Shown in pieces: positions 33,801 to 42,917 of a stretch of 64,000 nucleotides of DNA. Below the pieces are notes generated by a model. The model was not told where the DNA came from and ran no database searches. It was given only the letters and a program-made list of their open reading frames with translations. The stretch comes from Incurvaria masculella. Lineage: Eukaryota > Arthropoda > Insecta > Lepidoptera > Incurvariidae. Position 1 is the first letter of the stretch, and every line of letters begins with the position of its first letter. The stretch is from NCBI GenBank assembly GCA_946894095.1, contig OX335644.1, positions 25,587,595-25,651,594 of the forward strand, read 5' to 3'. The position numbers and the translations under genes were made by a program.

Positions 33801-34875
33801 TGGGAAGGTAAAACCCGGCTGGGTTGGTACCATTGAATTGGATGAAAAGATGACGATGATGTCGAAACAGCAATAATTTTGTTTCCGTGTTTTCCATCCA
33901 GTTCAGTGTAGCCGTGCTCTTAAAGGGAAGGTCTTGCCATCGTATCTAATTCCTTCGAGAATGTGGTGTATTGAGCTATGTTATCATCATCATCATCAAT
34001 TATGACGGTAGTTGTGTAGTATTAACCAACCATGTCATATTATTATTATTATTCACATTATATATTTGTTTAACAAATTTTAGGTTTATATTATCTAATA
34101 AAAAACTTACAAAATCGTAGCCTTAAAAAATATAAACCTAAAACTGTATTTAACCTTAGGGAGGTCCCACCTGGGACAAATCCAATAAGGCCGCTCCGAG
34201 CTACAGAGACAGAAACCGCCGAACGATTCTCGTATTCGAGAGCAGAACCGCTTTCTGCACCTGGAATCGGAGCCCAATATCGATATCTAATTTTTCTAAT
34301 TGTTTGGCCAAATTCTTTGGAACAACGCCGTTCGTAGACATAACAATTGGCACGATGGTGGTTTTCCGTGCACGCCACATGGCGGTAACCTCGTGGGCCA
34401 GGTCTAAATATTTCATTAGCTTTTCATTTTCGGCCCTGTCGTGGTCATGTGGTATTGTTATGTCTACGAGGAAGATCTCATTGGACTTGGGATCGACCAA
34501 GACAATATCAGGCTTGTTGCACTTGATTATTGACTGGCTTGGCTTGTTGCACTTGACACCATTATTATTATTATTATCATGTCAGGTTCCATAAAAAAAA
34601 GTTCAAGGTAATTGGTCCGTGTCACGTATCATAAAAATAAACTTGGTACATGTCAGGTTCCATAACAAAAATGCAACGTGCATGTCGATGTGCAGGTGCT
34701 GGTGCACAACGTGAAGGAGCTGGAGATCCTCATGATGCAGAACCGCAAGTACTGCGCGGAGATCGCGCACGGCGTCTCGTCCAAGAAGCGGAAGGTGATC
34801 GTCGAGCGTGCCAAGCAGCTGAGCGTGCGCGTCACCAACGCGGCCGCGCGCCTCCGCAGCCAGGAGAACGAATAA
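27688..34875 (+). CDS. RpL32: RpL32 (rp49), ribosomal protein L32, complete spliced gene
   Basis: Cytosolic large-subunit (60S) protein eL32. Exons 27688-27802, 31429-31538 and 34696-34875 join to 405 bases, 134 codons plus stop, the length usual for insects. Exon 1 gives [19 protein letters not shown] and [19 protein letters not shown]. Exon 2 gives [20 protein letters not shown] and [12 protein letters not shown]. Exon 3 gives [38 protein letters not shown] and a RLRSQENE end. Donors are G|GTATGT and AAG|GTATTA; acceptors are GTGCAG|GT and GTGCAG|GT. No disabling change is seen. Introns of 3.6 and 3.2 kb are unusually repeat-laden for a ribosomal protein gene. Confidence 0.97.
28016..28555. 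repeat. Foldback element with ~110-bp inverted arms
   Basis: The left arm around 28019-28135 (ggaggtcgcgac ... accaaccctctgaagctaa ... ccaagtggttgtgttacg) is complementary to the right arm 28446-28552 (cgcaaccacttggcgcagg ... tagcatcagagggttggtc ... cgtgacctccc). About 310 bases separate the arms. No ORF. Lies in RpL32 intron 1. Confidence 0.8.
28556..30300. other. RpL32 intron 1, middle part
   Basis: No gene recognised. A segment near 29058-29110 (gcaagggcactctgtgtta) recurs at 32699-32760, so part is a dispersed repeat. Confidence 0.5.
30304..30930. repeat. 67-bp minisatellite, nine copies
   Basis: The word 'attagtgtccgaccgaaac' recurs at 30371, 30438, 30505, 30572, 30639, 30706, 30773, 30840 and 30907: exact 67-base spacing. 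Units differ by a few substitutions (aaact/aaacg context, ttgtttcag versus ttttttcag). The last unit runs into the foldback region 30907-31266. Confidence 0.95.
30907..31266. repeat. MITE with 'tagtgtccgaccgaaa' inverted ends
   Basis: The left end 'tagtgtccgaccgaaac' is matched in inverse by the right end 'tttcggtcggacacta' at 31249-31265. The interior is full of ggccgaaac words in both directions. The left terminal segment is the piece amplified in the adjacent 67-bp array. Confidence 0.75.
31429..31538 (+). CDS. RpL32: RpL32 coding exon 2
   Basis: Acceptor CACGTGCAG|GT, donor CGAAAG|GTATTA. Encodes [18 protein letters not shown] and the [17 protein letters not shown] segment, the core rRNA-binding part of L32. 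Confidence 0.96.
32082..32621 (+). mobile_element. TTAA-ended element, copy 5
   Basis: 540 bp with complete termini (TTAAGGTGGCCCA ... TGGGCCACCTTAA), in RpL32 intron 2. Non-coding. Confidence 0.87.
33150..33237. repeat. (TA)n microsatellite
   Basis: Alternating TA with occasional 'tac' interruptions over about 85 bases. The tyrosine/isoleucine-rich frame across it is not a gene. Confidence 0.95.
33240..33560 (-). repeat. Decayed LINE 3' fragment
   Basis: Contains 'aacactagcagctataatt' and a corrupted copy of the CR1/L2-like LINE C-terminus on the minus strand. Multiple stops; identified by similarity to 22020-22500 and 50600-51560. Confidence 0.6.
33636..34045 (+). repeat. tRNA-derived SINE, plus orientation
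   Basis: The head 'gcggctcgtagctcagagg' and B-box 'gggttcaaatccccgcccc' are well preserved, giving a tRNA-like 5' part. The body matches other copies and it ends in 'accatgtcatattattatt'. In RpL32 intron 2. Confidence 0.82.
34090..34545 (-). mobile_element. C-terminal fragment of a restriction-endonuclease-type LINE
   Basis: The minus strand reads [20 protein letters not shown] with [19 protein letters not shown], then [20 protein letters not shown] and [19 protein letters not shown]-x-V...VDI is the PD-(D/E)XK-like core of the C-terminal endonuclease seen in R2/R4/Dong-type retrotransposons. Truncated at about 34545; no RT domain nearby. Not related in sequence to the U2-inserted element beyond the fold. 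Confidence 0.65.
34696..34875 (+). CDS. RpL32: RpL32 terminal coding exon 3
   Basis: Acceptor GATGTGCAG|GT; stop TAA at 34873-34875. Encodes the C-terminal 60 codons minus stop. An AATAAA hexamer overlaps the stop codon (34871-34876); the functional poly(A) site probably uses another signal downstream. Confidence 0.96.
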   Translation: MLVHNVKELEILMMQNRKYCAEIAHGVSSKKRKVIVERAKQLSVRVTNAAARLRSQENE

Positions 34876-34982
34876 ACCGCTTTACACTTGTACATTATGC
34901 GTTTTATTTCATCCCAGAACTTCATACGCTACAACATATTCGACATACTCCACACTCGATTACATACACAAACTACTTAAGA

Positions 34983-35360
34983 ACGGCCTGTAAGCTATGC
35001 TCCCCATACAAACGTAGTTTACTAGTCATTTGGCAACCGCTATTCCAATTGAATTAATATGTAATATCTAATATCGGGTAACAAATATCTGTGTCTACAC
35101 GCTTTTGTTTTTTTTGAAATATCCAAATCGAATGAAATGAAAGCAAAAAGAAAATCTTCATACGAATTTTGTTTTCTCTGTGGTTTGACCCAGAATACAT
35201 TTACCGAAAAAACAAAGACATGCCGACACAGATATTTGTAGCCTAATATTAGATACCAAATATCAAGTAAGTTGGAACAGTGGTTTTCAAATTATTAGTT
35301 AACTACCTTTGTATGGGAGGCGAAATTTTCTGATGCTTACGTGCCGACCTTAACCGGACA
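34983..35360. repeat. Palindromic MITE, copy 1
   Basis: Ends 'cccatacaaacgtagttta' and 'aactacctttgtatgggag' are inverted. Inner segments (acaaatatctgtgtctaca / cgacacagatatttgtagc) also pair, so most of the element folds on itself. Copy 2, better preserved, is at 61458-61850. Confidence 0.8.
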
Positions 35361-35429
35361 CATCCCTATTTGAATATATTTAAATACTTATCAGGGAAAC
35401 TTATAATTAGCCTAAACGTATTAGTATTA

Positions 35430-36701
35430 GGTTGGGGAAAAAGTTTCTTCGCATTTTTTAAGAAAATTCAAAACATTTTTTAATATGGTTTATTTACATT
35501 CAACTAAAGTATGTAGGTACCATTTTGTTCGATAACTTTTTGCCATATTGTAGGTAGGGACATGATCCCATTGCTATAGAAATATTGGGACTTCTGATCA
35601 ATATACCGCGACAAGTGGTTTTGGCAGTCCTCTCGTGATGTTAACCTGACACTGCCTAAAGAATTCTGAAGAGACCTAAACAGGTGGAAATCTGAAGGTG
35701 CAAGGTCAGGACTATACGGCGGATGCATTAACACCTCCCAGCCAAACTCTCTTAGTTTTTGCTGAGTGGCTAAAGATGTGTGAGGTCTAGCGTTATCATG
35801 ATGAAAAACCACACCCCTTCTGTTGATTAATTCCGGCCGCTTTCTCTCAACTTCTTGCTTTAATCTCATCAGTTGTTCGCAGTAGAGTTCAGAATCGATG
35901 GTCCTGCCTGGTGGTAACAGCTCATAATGAATAATGTCCTTCCAATCCCACCACACACACAGCATCACCTTGTTGCGAGTTAACCCGGGTTTCGCCACAG
36001 TCTGTGAAGCTTGACCGGCCTTTGACCACGACCTTTTTCGCACGTTCTTGTCGTACGTGATCCACTTGTCATCACCAGTTATCAGCTTCTTCAAAAATGG
36101 TTCGGTTTCATTATGTCGTAATAAAGAATCACAAATGAGTACACGGTTCATTAGGTTTCTTTCAGTGAGCTCGTGAGGTACCCAAATATCGAGCTTTTTT
36201 GTGTACCCAGTTTTTTTCAAATGCGCCAAAACTGTTTTGTGGGCAATTCCTAGTTCTTCAGCTACGTCGTAACTACTGATATGCCGATCTTGCTCCACTT
36301 TTTCAAAAATGGCATCCATTTTATCCGTAATAGGGCGACCAGAGCGACGTGCATCTTTGACATCAAAATTTCCGGATTGAAAACGCTTAAACCAAATTTG
36401 TGCTACTCTCACAGACTAGGTCCATAAACATCGCAAATTTTTTTCGCGGCTTGCGTTGCATTTTTACCTTTTTTGTAGTAAAATTTTAAAATGTATCGAA
36501 TTTCTTCATTAGATTCACTCATTTTGACAGTACGAAAAACAAATGAGAATCATACATTTTCCTAATTTGAATTTGGAATTATGTTCTTTAAAATTTAAAC
36601 TTTCAATGATACCAAAACCAGCCAGATACAAATAGTATAGCCAAAGAGATTTTATTACAAGTTCATACATACTATAATGCGAAAAGACTTTTTCCCCGAC
36701 C
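35430..36701 (-). mobile_element. mariner-family transposon, near full length
   Basis: 1272 bp between TA dinucleotides (35428-35429 and 36702-36703), the mariner target duplication. Termini 'ggttggggaaaaagtttctt' and the inverse of '...gactttttccccgacc' form a ~24-base inverted repeat with three mismatches. Contains a single transposase frame on the minus strand. Lies 550 bases downstream of RpL32. Confidence 0.93.
35504..36522 (-). pseudogene. mariner transposase, single frameshift
   Basis: Cut-and-paste transposase of the Tc1/mariner superfamily. The C-terminal 302 codons (36412-35504) are open, with helix-turn-helix parts (IAHKTVLAHLKKTGY) and the catalytic triad TGDDKW, HHDNARPH and YSPDLAPSD. 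The last two aspartates are 34 residues apart, the D,D34D spacing of mariners. The natural start lies at 36522 (MSESNEEIRYIL...), but that frame ends at a TGA (36411-36409). A small deletion next to 'gacctagtctg' separates the first ~37 codons from the rest. The element is therefore probably inactive, though nearly complete. Confidence 0.9.
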
Positions 36702-36709
36702 TATTATTT

Positions 36710-37830
36710 TTGTAATGGGCTGTTTGTTTTCTTAAATACATTCAAAAAATAAATAAATAGAAGAAATGGGGACCTGGGTCTGTGAGTGAAGGAAGGACGG
36801 GCGAGGCGATAGGAACTCATACAGCTACAGCGTAGCGACTTTATTGAGAATGTATGTGGGAATATATGTATGTGGTGTTTCAACCATAGACCTAGCTTCT
36901 ATGGTTTCAACGGCCACTATATAAAATTTGGGAAATGATTTTTGGGTTTGAAACAAAAAAAAAAGTTTAAAAACTTTTTTCTGAATATCCTCTAATAAAA
37001 AGACTTTCCATGCAAAGTAATTAATTCATTTAGTGTAAAAAGAATGGTATGTTCCGTAAGAACGGGGAACGTTGTATGTAATTGGACATAGATGGCTTAT
37101 ATTACACCTACTGTAATGACATTAGTCTGACACTCCACGTGGGATCTAGGTTCAATGCCAAGATCTTAGCATTTTTTTTAAATTTATTTATTTATTCATA
37201 TGAAATGAAATGCATACCAACTCGACACATGCACAGAGATACAAATCTATAGCATAATGCACCACATTTTTTGTTTTGTTTTTGGTCTCTGTCCAAATGC
37301 ACCACATGCACTCAAAAATGCATTCCAACTGACACATACTGACATCTCAAAGTGAGTGACAGCTAGACTAACGAAAAGTAGTACTTTGTGACGTCAATTT
37401 ACATTACTTTGAAATTTCGTCCATATAAAATGTGTCAAAGTGACGTCACAAAGTACTACTTTGCGTTAGCATTAGTTGCGGTTACGACTATTTATATCAG
37501 CCTTAATGTTTTTGTCAAAAAGGCATTGTGCTTTTCCATAGTGTCCTACAAACTAAACATGGGGCTTCCCGAATTAGTAAGTAAACTAACTAAGCCCAAT
37601 GGGTCAGTCGCTCAGGGAATCTATTGTACAATTGTTTAGTAATCTTAGGTGGGAGTCCGGGGAATCTAATGGGAGTCCGAGGAATCGCTGTATATACAGG
37701 CGTATCTCACAATTATAGCTTTTATATAGATATATAGAATAAATATATAAATTTATTTGCTCTCTCAGCGAAGCTTCTTACCACGTTATTTTTTACAGCA
37801 TCATTTGCAGTATTTTCACTAAAATATTAA
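36710..37830. other. Intergenic, no gene seen
   Basis: No coding region recognised. Contains a palindrome at 37377-37460 and short repeat remnants. Confidence 0.5.
37377..37460. repeat. 20-bp perfect inverted repeat with TGACGTCA core
   Basis: agtagtactttgtgacgtca (37377-37396) faces tgacgtcacaaagtactact (37441-37460) with a 44-base spacer. A related single arm lies near 32907 ('agtactactttgtgacgtca'). It is probably a MITE; the CRE-like core is likely fortuitous. Confidence 0.8.
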
Positions 37831-37839
37831 CTCCTGGGC

Positions 37840-38215
37840 CCTCCCTCCCTCCAACGTAAAGCGAGTGGGAGGGAAAACCGTATGCTTTGACAAAATTCTA
37901 TATGGGAAGGTATTTGAGGTGGTTGTGATGCGGTCGACCTCCTGCCCCCCCCCCCCCCCCCCTCTCCAACGTAAAGCGAGTGAGAGGGAAAACCGTATGC
38001 TTTGACAAAATTCTATATGGGAAGGTATTTGAGGTGGTTGTGGTGCGGTCGACCTCCTGGGCCCTCCCTCCCTCCCCCCCACCCTCTAACGTAAAGCGAG
38101 TGGGAGGGAAAACCGTACGCTTTGACAAATTTCTATATGGGAAGGTATTTGAGGTGGTTGTGATGCGGTCGACCTCCTGGGCCCTCACTCTGCAACGTAA
38201 AGCGAGGTAAAATTG
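37840..38215. repeat. ~115-bp tandem repeat, four units
   Basis: 'aacgtaaagcgagtg' begins units at 37853, 37968 and 38088, with 'aacgtaaagcgag' at 38194. Each is followed by 'gggaaaaccgtatgctttga' and 'ggtggttgtgatgcggtcga'. Spacing varies (115, 120, 106) because of C-runs. The same unit occurs on the other side of the U2 locus at 43445-43640. Confidence 0.85.
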
Positions 38216-39065
38216 CGTTATGGTAAGATGTTTGAGCCCCCCACTTTAGTTTTATCTGAGGGTTGCATCTGCTCTGTCCCCTTTAGCGGCGCTGGGCCCT
38301 GCGCTTTACGCAAATCCCTAAAATGGAGGGAGGGCAAATTACTTCCTCCGACAAATCCATCCTACGCATGGTAGAAAAGTGTAACTTTTGTTATGGTCCA
38401 CTATGCGGGACCTCCCTTGTATATTACGAAAGTTAGCTCCCTCCGAGGACCTCAGTGGGAGGGAACCAAGAAAACTCTTACATATCACCGCAACGCTGAT
38501 GTATTGTATCTAGTGTTTGGTGATTATAATGACATGTCTATCGTCCTTCTATTTCCCAAGTATGAGATAGTGAGTTTTGGCATCTCATGCATCACTCCGA
38601 TCGGCTGCAAACGATCTGCTAACGATGTCAACAGAACGTTCGTTCGAATAGCGTGCAATAAAAATTGATTTAATTTTAATTGTTTTCCTATACCACTCCC
38701 TCGCCCCTCCCATAGAGGGAGGGAATGAGTCCCTCTCGGCTCAGCTTCCTCCGACTTCCGAGTCCGCCTCGAATTATCAGATATGTAACAAAACGTTAGT
38801 TTATGTTAACGTGTAAGTAAAATTAAATTCTAACTATATTCATTGCTTTTATACATAACTCCCTCCCGCCCTACCATACAAGGAGGGAGTAAATGCCTCA
38901 CAGCTCATCTGCGATGTAAAACAGAACGTGTTTCTTTCTACGTGTAAGAAAAATTGAAATCTGACAATTTTCATTATTTACACATACAACTCCCTCTCGC
39001 CCTCCCAGAGAGGGAGGGAAACAGTGAGTCCCTCCCAGTTAAGGGAGGGCGATCTGTAATTAGTT
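38216..39065. repeat. Diverged 'gggagggag/cctcccatagagggag' repeats
   Basis: Several irregular copies of 'ctccctctcgccctccc' followed by 'gagagggagggaa' (38690-38720, 38865-38890, 38990-39045), each about 130-170 bases apart, with 'cgatctgctaacgatgt'-type spacers. No protein is supported. Confidence 0.6.
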
Positions 39066-39070
39066 TGTTA

Positions 39071-39221
39071 TTGGGCCGATCCCGGCGGCACTGCAATGCC
39101 GGGCCAACCCGCGACAGGAGTGGAGCAAGCCCCGAGCATCCCGTCACTTTACAAAAATCAGTTTAATATACTGGTCCTGCATTGCAGGAACTTTCAGATA
39201 TTAAGCTGAAAAGAACAGATA
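39071..39221 (-). ncRNA. U2 snRNA gene, 3' ~150 nt (separated from its 5' end)
   Basis: On the minus strand this reads 'tatctgttcttttcagctta', 'atatctgaaagttcctgca', 'aaactgatttttgtaaag' (Sm-like site), 'gcttgctccactcctgtcg', and ends 'ccgccgggatcggcccaat'. The order and most bases match metazoan U2 from about nucleotide 36 to the 3' end: stem-loops II, Sm site, III and IV. The first 28 nucleotides are at 43147-43120, beyond the retroelement. The branch-point-pairing GUAGUA region is broken, so the copy cannot give a working U2. Confidence 0.92.
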
Positions 39222-39417
39222 TAATATGTTTATTTACTAAAAAAATTCTTAAAAAACAGGTTTTGCTAAATTATAAATAGTATGGGCCCCCGAAAATACT
39301 GTTAATTTCCTAGATCTACATTTTACGATTACAAAAAAGAAAAATACATATTTAGAGTAAGATGGGGGCCCAATGAATTGAAGTAATTAATTATAAAATA
39401 TTAATTAATGCTTATGT

Positions 39418-42400
39418 CTATGTGGGTGGGTCCCTCGCGCGCCGAACTGTGGGTCCTGGGGCAGATCCCACGTCCCGGCGTCCATATTGCCGCCAGCCCG
39501 TAACATGCTCCGTATAGATGTCGCGGTTCCATCTGATCACGTCGGATACCGCCGCTTGGGCAAAGGCGCGAATGGCTCCCGGCCGCAGACCCAACCGGAG
39601 CAGCAGCGGCTCATTGACGCAGTCCCAGGAGCCCAGCGCGCCGACTAGAACAGCGTCGACGGTGACGGTATGCCCCCGGGCGCGTAGCTGCTGCGCCAGC
39701 GGCTCATACTTCTCCTTCTTGTGCTGCCGGGCCGCCATTAGCGCCTCCATCCGGTTCTCAAATGGAACCGCCACATCTACAATGAAAATTTCACCATTAG
39801 TTCGGAACACGAGATCGGGCCGGAGGGTGGAATCCAACTCGGGGATGGTCCGGTTAACAGAGGCAACTCCCGACCCTCGGGGAATAGCCTCTACCAACCG
39901 GTCCAGCACCGAGTTGTGCCTCAACTGCCACGCAGCAGAGTGCCGCGTGCAGTGATTTAGGACGTGGGGAAGCGTCTCATCCACCGAGCCACATCCCCTA
40001 CAAAAGGCACTACCATCACGACCAAATCGCGTAGCGCCCTTGAGGGGAAGACAGTTGAGTCGTGCTCGGTGGATGAAACGCCAGTCACAAAATCTAGTGT
40101 GGCGTCCAGTAGCCATAAAATGGGTGGACCGTGGAGAAGCCACGGCACACTCCATCACCTTGCCCTGGCTCGGCTTGGCCAACAGTTTCGATGCGTGGGC
40201 CAAGCGCAGCGCTAGGTGGAGGGATCTCTGGACGGCCGCACGCGCTGAAGGTGGTACAGTAACCCTTTCAATTAACCGCCCTAGGGTTGGCGCAGACACG
40301 GAGAGCTCATCCCGTTCGCGGCAGTAAGTCCATCGCAGATCAAGGTGGGAGCGCAACCGACGTGCGGCTACCCTCGCTCTCGACCAGAACGAGGTACGCT
40401 CCCGACCTCGACCCACGACAGCCTCACGGTCGCCCGTCAAGAAGCTCGCCAGGTCTGCGCCATCAGGCTGTCTCCGTAAGCCACGATGCACCGCCGCCTC
40501 GAGGGTTAAATGCGCGAGGCGAGCGACTGCATCGTCGCGGCAGGAGAGCATTCTGAATGCGTGCACGACCGTCAAGAGGTCAGACTTCTCACCCAGAGGC
40601 GTAACCGCCGCCCCTCCCATATTGTATGGCAGAACTAAGTAGTCTGCCGAAGCTCTCTGCGGGAGGTGGAGCCATCCCTTAACCGTCCGTTTTATAATTT
40701 TGTCGGCCCGGTTGAGTGGCTCCTTGGCGACGGTCGTGCCCCTGAGTAGGAAGTCCAGTCTGGATGTGATGAAGGTGTTGAGCGCGTCAATCTTTTGCCA
40801 TGGGGCTAAGAGTGAGGCACTCAACATCTCCAAATCACGGAGAAGACGCTCAACGTCCTCCTCCGGAGACCGGGAGATGCGAAACCCGGTAGGGACGCCG
40901 AGATGTTCATAGACATCCCCAGCCCCCAGCGCTTTCAACTCGACACCACCTAAGGTGAAAGTGGATGGCTGCGCCCTCTTCCCGTCGATATGAAGTGACG
41001 CACATTTCGACGGATTAAATTTGAGGCCCAGCCAGTCACCTACCCCGGTGGCAACATCTAACATGCGCTGGAGACCCACCGGAGACTCCGAAAGGATGGC
41101 CAAATCGTCAGCATACGCCAGGACGCTGAACGTGTTCCCTAACAGACTGACTCCACCACGCTGTGCCTCGACTGCTCTCAAGAGGGACTCAATGGCCAAA
41201 TTGAAAACAATCGGGGACAGCGGGCAGCCTTGCCTAACCCCAGCACCAATCGCAATCGGGTCCGTGTAACCCTCCGGCGCGCGGATGACGGTGGTGGAGT
41301 CCCTATAGAGGTCCTCCACCACCGCGATCAGATCCGTCGGAACTCCGGCGCGCGCCAGGGAACTTAATATTGTTGCGTGCGGCACGGACCCGAATGCGTT
41401 GGCCAAGTCCAGCCAGGCCACACACAGCTCCGCTCCACCGCCGGTGGCCTCCTCGATCGCAGTTTGGAGCACGAAATTATGTTCCAGGCACCCCTCGTGC
41501 TCCATGAAGCCTTTCTGCGACCGGGAGATGCGGCCGTTCTTCACTGCCCAGGAGGACAGCCGTGCCGCGATACACCTGCAGTAAAGTTTCGCCATGGTGC
41601 AGCTCAAGGCGATGGGTCTCCAATTATCGGGAGCCGCCCGATCGCCTTTCTTGTAAAGTAGAATAGTGTTGGACATTTTCCAGGCCGCGGGTATACGATG
41701 CTCGCGCCAGCAGAATTGGAAGATCCTGCTCAGCAACAGGCACCCGGGATCCATTCTCCGCAGATCAGCATAAAAGATGCTGTCTGGCCCGGGCGCCGTG
41801 TTGCCGGAGCGCCTCAATTTTTCCTGGATTTCGTCGGCCGAGATGGGGCGCATCAACTGGTCCTGCGAGTCCTCCTCTGGGGGGGTCGGGGGAGGAGGAA
41901 CCTCCCCTGGTGTAGGGCCCACCGCGAATCGCTCTTCACCTCCAAATATCGAGGTAAAATGTTCTCTCAACGTCTCCCCCGGGACCCGGCAGTGGTCCGC
42001 CGACTGCCCAGTGACATTACGAAACGCCCTTACCCGGTTTAGCCGGTAAAGGCGCTGAATGTCCCGAGCAGCACGGACCGGATCGGCGGGCGGCGTGGTG
42101 ACCGCGCGCGCCGGTCCTGTTACTGCCGTACTCCGGGGGCGACGTGAGGGAGGGATTATCTCGGCGGTGAGCTCAGTAATGATTACCTCAAATTCGGACC
42201 AATTGTTAGCGCCCTCAACTCGACCGATCCAGCGCGACTGGAATTCGCTTCCAACTCTGCTGGGAACGTCAACGGTGGCGGCCAAAGCAGGCGATCGAGC
42301 GGCTTGTGTGTCACATCCTTGTACAGGGACGGGGGGCACTCTCGATGTTGAAGCAACGGGCGAAAGCGCGCGAGAGGTGCCCCCCGTCACTGGTGGTAAC

Positions 42401-42840
42401 GCCGCGGCGGCCTCGGAGCGAGCGACAGCGGGGGGACTACGCCCCCGGCTGCCTCCCGCGCCGTTGGCCGCCGGAACGGGCGGCGCGCGGTCGGCCGAAG
42501 CAACTCGGACCCCGCGCGCCCCCCGCACCCGAGCGACTGGGGCGGCGGGGGCTGCGGCGGGGGGACGATTCGATTGCCCCCCCGACGCCTCCTCCGCCGC
42601 CGGCCGGGCAGGGCAGCGTGTTCGCGCGTGGGCTTTGCATCGCCGTCCGTCGTCCAACACCTCGCCACATTCCACACATTTAAAATTGTGGCGAGAATTA
42701 TGGGTTCCCGACAGATGGCGAGACAAGCCTTGAAAAGAGGCATACCCGGACTCCCCCGGCGGATGCCCGCATAGTGGGCATCTAATTGGGATGGGGACAG
42801 GGAAGTCGATTGTCACCACATTTTCGCCGGTCCCGGGCAT
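39418..42840 (-). CDS. Retrotransposon ORF: zinc fingers, reverse transcriptase, restriction-like endonuclease
   Basis: Single intact 1140-residue polyprotein. N-terminus: CCHH finger (C21-x2-C24-x17-H42-x4-H47) followed by a CCHC cluster (C55, C58, H71, C76), used for target DNA binding in R2/NeSL elements. A Pro/Ala-rich linker follows. Then reverse transcriptase with LLYKKGDRAAPDNWRPIALS, QKGFMEHEGCLEHN, WLDLANAFGSVPH, GVRQGCPLSPIVFNLAIESL and the catalytic YADD at about residue 576. Near 945-965 is a CCHC knuckle (CRGCGSVDETLPHVLNHC). Near 1005 comes the endonuclease core RPDLVF...IVDVAVPFE, the R/KPDxx-12-14-D/E pattern of restriction-like endonucleases. No ULP1 protease domain is recognised. 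All hallmark residues are present, so the protein may be active. Confidence 0.93.
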   Translation of the reverse strand: MPGTGENVVTIDFPVPIPIRCPLCGHPPGESGYASFQGLSRHLSGTHNSRHNFKCVECGEVLDDGRRCKAHARTRCPARPAAEEASGGQSNRPPAAAPAAPVARVRGARGVRVASADRAPPVPAANGAGGSRGRSPPAVARSEAAAALPPVTGGTSRALSPVASTSRVPPVPVQGCDTQAARSPALAATVDVPSRVGSEFQSRWIGRVEGANNWSEFEVIITELTAEIIPPSRRPRSTAVTGPARAVTTPPADPVRAARDIQRLYRLNRVRAFRNVTGQSADHCRVPGETLREHFTSIFGGEERFAVGPTPGEVPPPPTPPEEDSQDQLMRPISADEIQEKLRRSGNTAPGPDSIFYADLRRMDPGCLLLSRIFQFCWREHRIPAAWKMSNTILLYKKGDRAAPDNWRPIALSCTMAKLYCRCIAARLSSWAVKNGRISRSQKGFMEHEGCLEHNFVLQTAIEEATGGGAELCVAWLDLANAFGSVPHATILSSLARAGVPTDLIAVVEDLYRDSTTVIRAPEGYTDPIAIGAGVRQGCPLSPIVFNLAIESLLRAVEAQRGGVSLLGNTFSVLAYADDLAILSESPVGLQRMLDVATGVGDWLGLKFNPSKCASLHIDGKRAQPSTFTLGGVELKALGAGDVYEHLGVPTGFRISRSPEEDVERLLRDLEMLSASLLAPWQKIDALNTFITSRLDFLLRGTTVAKEPLNRADKIIKRTVKGWLHLPQRASADYLVLPYNMGGAAVTPLGEKSDLLTVVHAFRMLSCRDDAVARLAHLTLEAAVHRGLRRQPDGADLASFLTGDREAVVGRGRERTSFWSRARVAARRLRSHLDLRWTYCRERDELSVSAPTLGRLIERVTVPPSARAAVQRSLHLALRLAHASKLLAKPSQGKVMECAVASPRSTHFMATGRHTRFCDWRFIHRARLNCLPLKGATRFGRDGSAFCRGCGSVDETLPHVLNHCTRHSAAWQLRHNSVLDRLVEAIPRGSGVASVNRTIPELDSTLRPDLVFRTNGEIFIVDVAVPFENRMEALMAARQHKKEKYEPLAQQLRARGHTVTVDAVLVGALGSWDCVNEPLLLRLGLRPGAIRAFAQAAVSDVIRWNRDIYTEHVTGWRQYGRRDVGSAPGPTVRRARDPPT

Positions 42841-42863
42841 GCCTCTTTTCGAACATTATCTTA

Positions 42864-42917
42864 GCTGCAGAGAGACTTAATTAGCGACGAATTTTAGCTA
42901 AAAAATCTCTCTGCAGC
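42864..42917. repeat. Hairpin in the element's 5' UTR
   Basis: gctgcagagaga (42864-42875) pairs perfectly with tctctctgcagc (42906-42917) around a 30-base loop. It lies 24 bases upstream of the ORF start on the minus strand. Could be a 5' RNA structure used for processing or translation. Confidence 0.75.

Noticed and set aside
37819..38210. 87-96-codon frames
   Set aside because: They follow the ~115-bp tandem unit and change with the length of its C-runs.
42059..42733. 224-codon plus-strand frame
   Set aside because: It is antisense to the zinc-finger and linker part of the retrotransposon ORF, GC-rich, and has no domain of its own.
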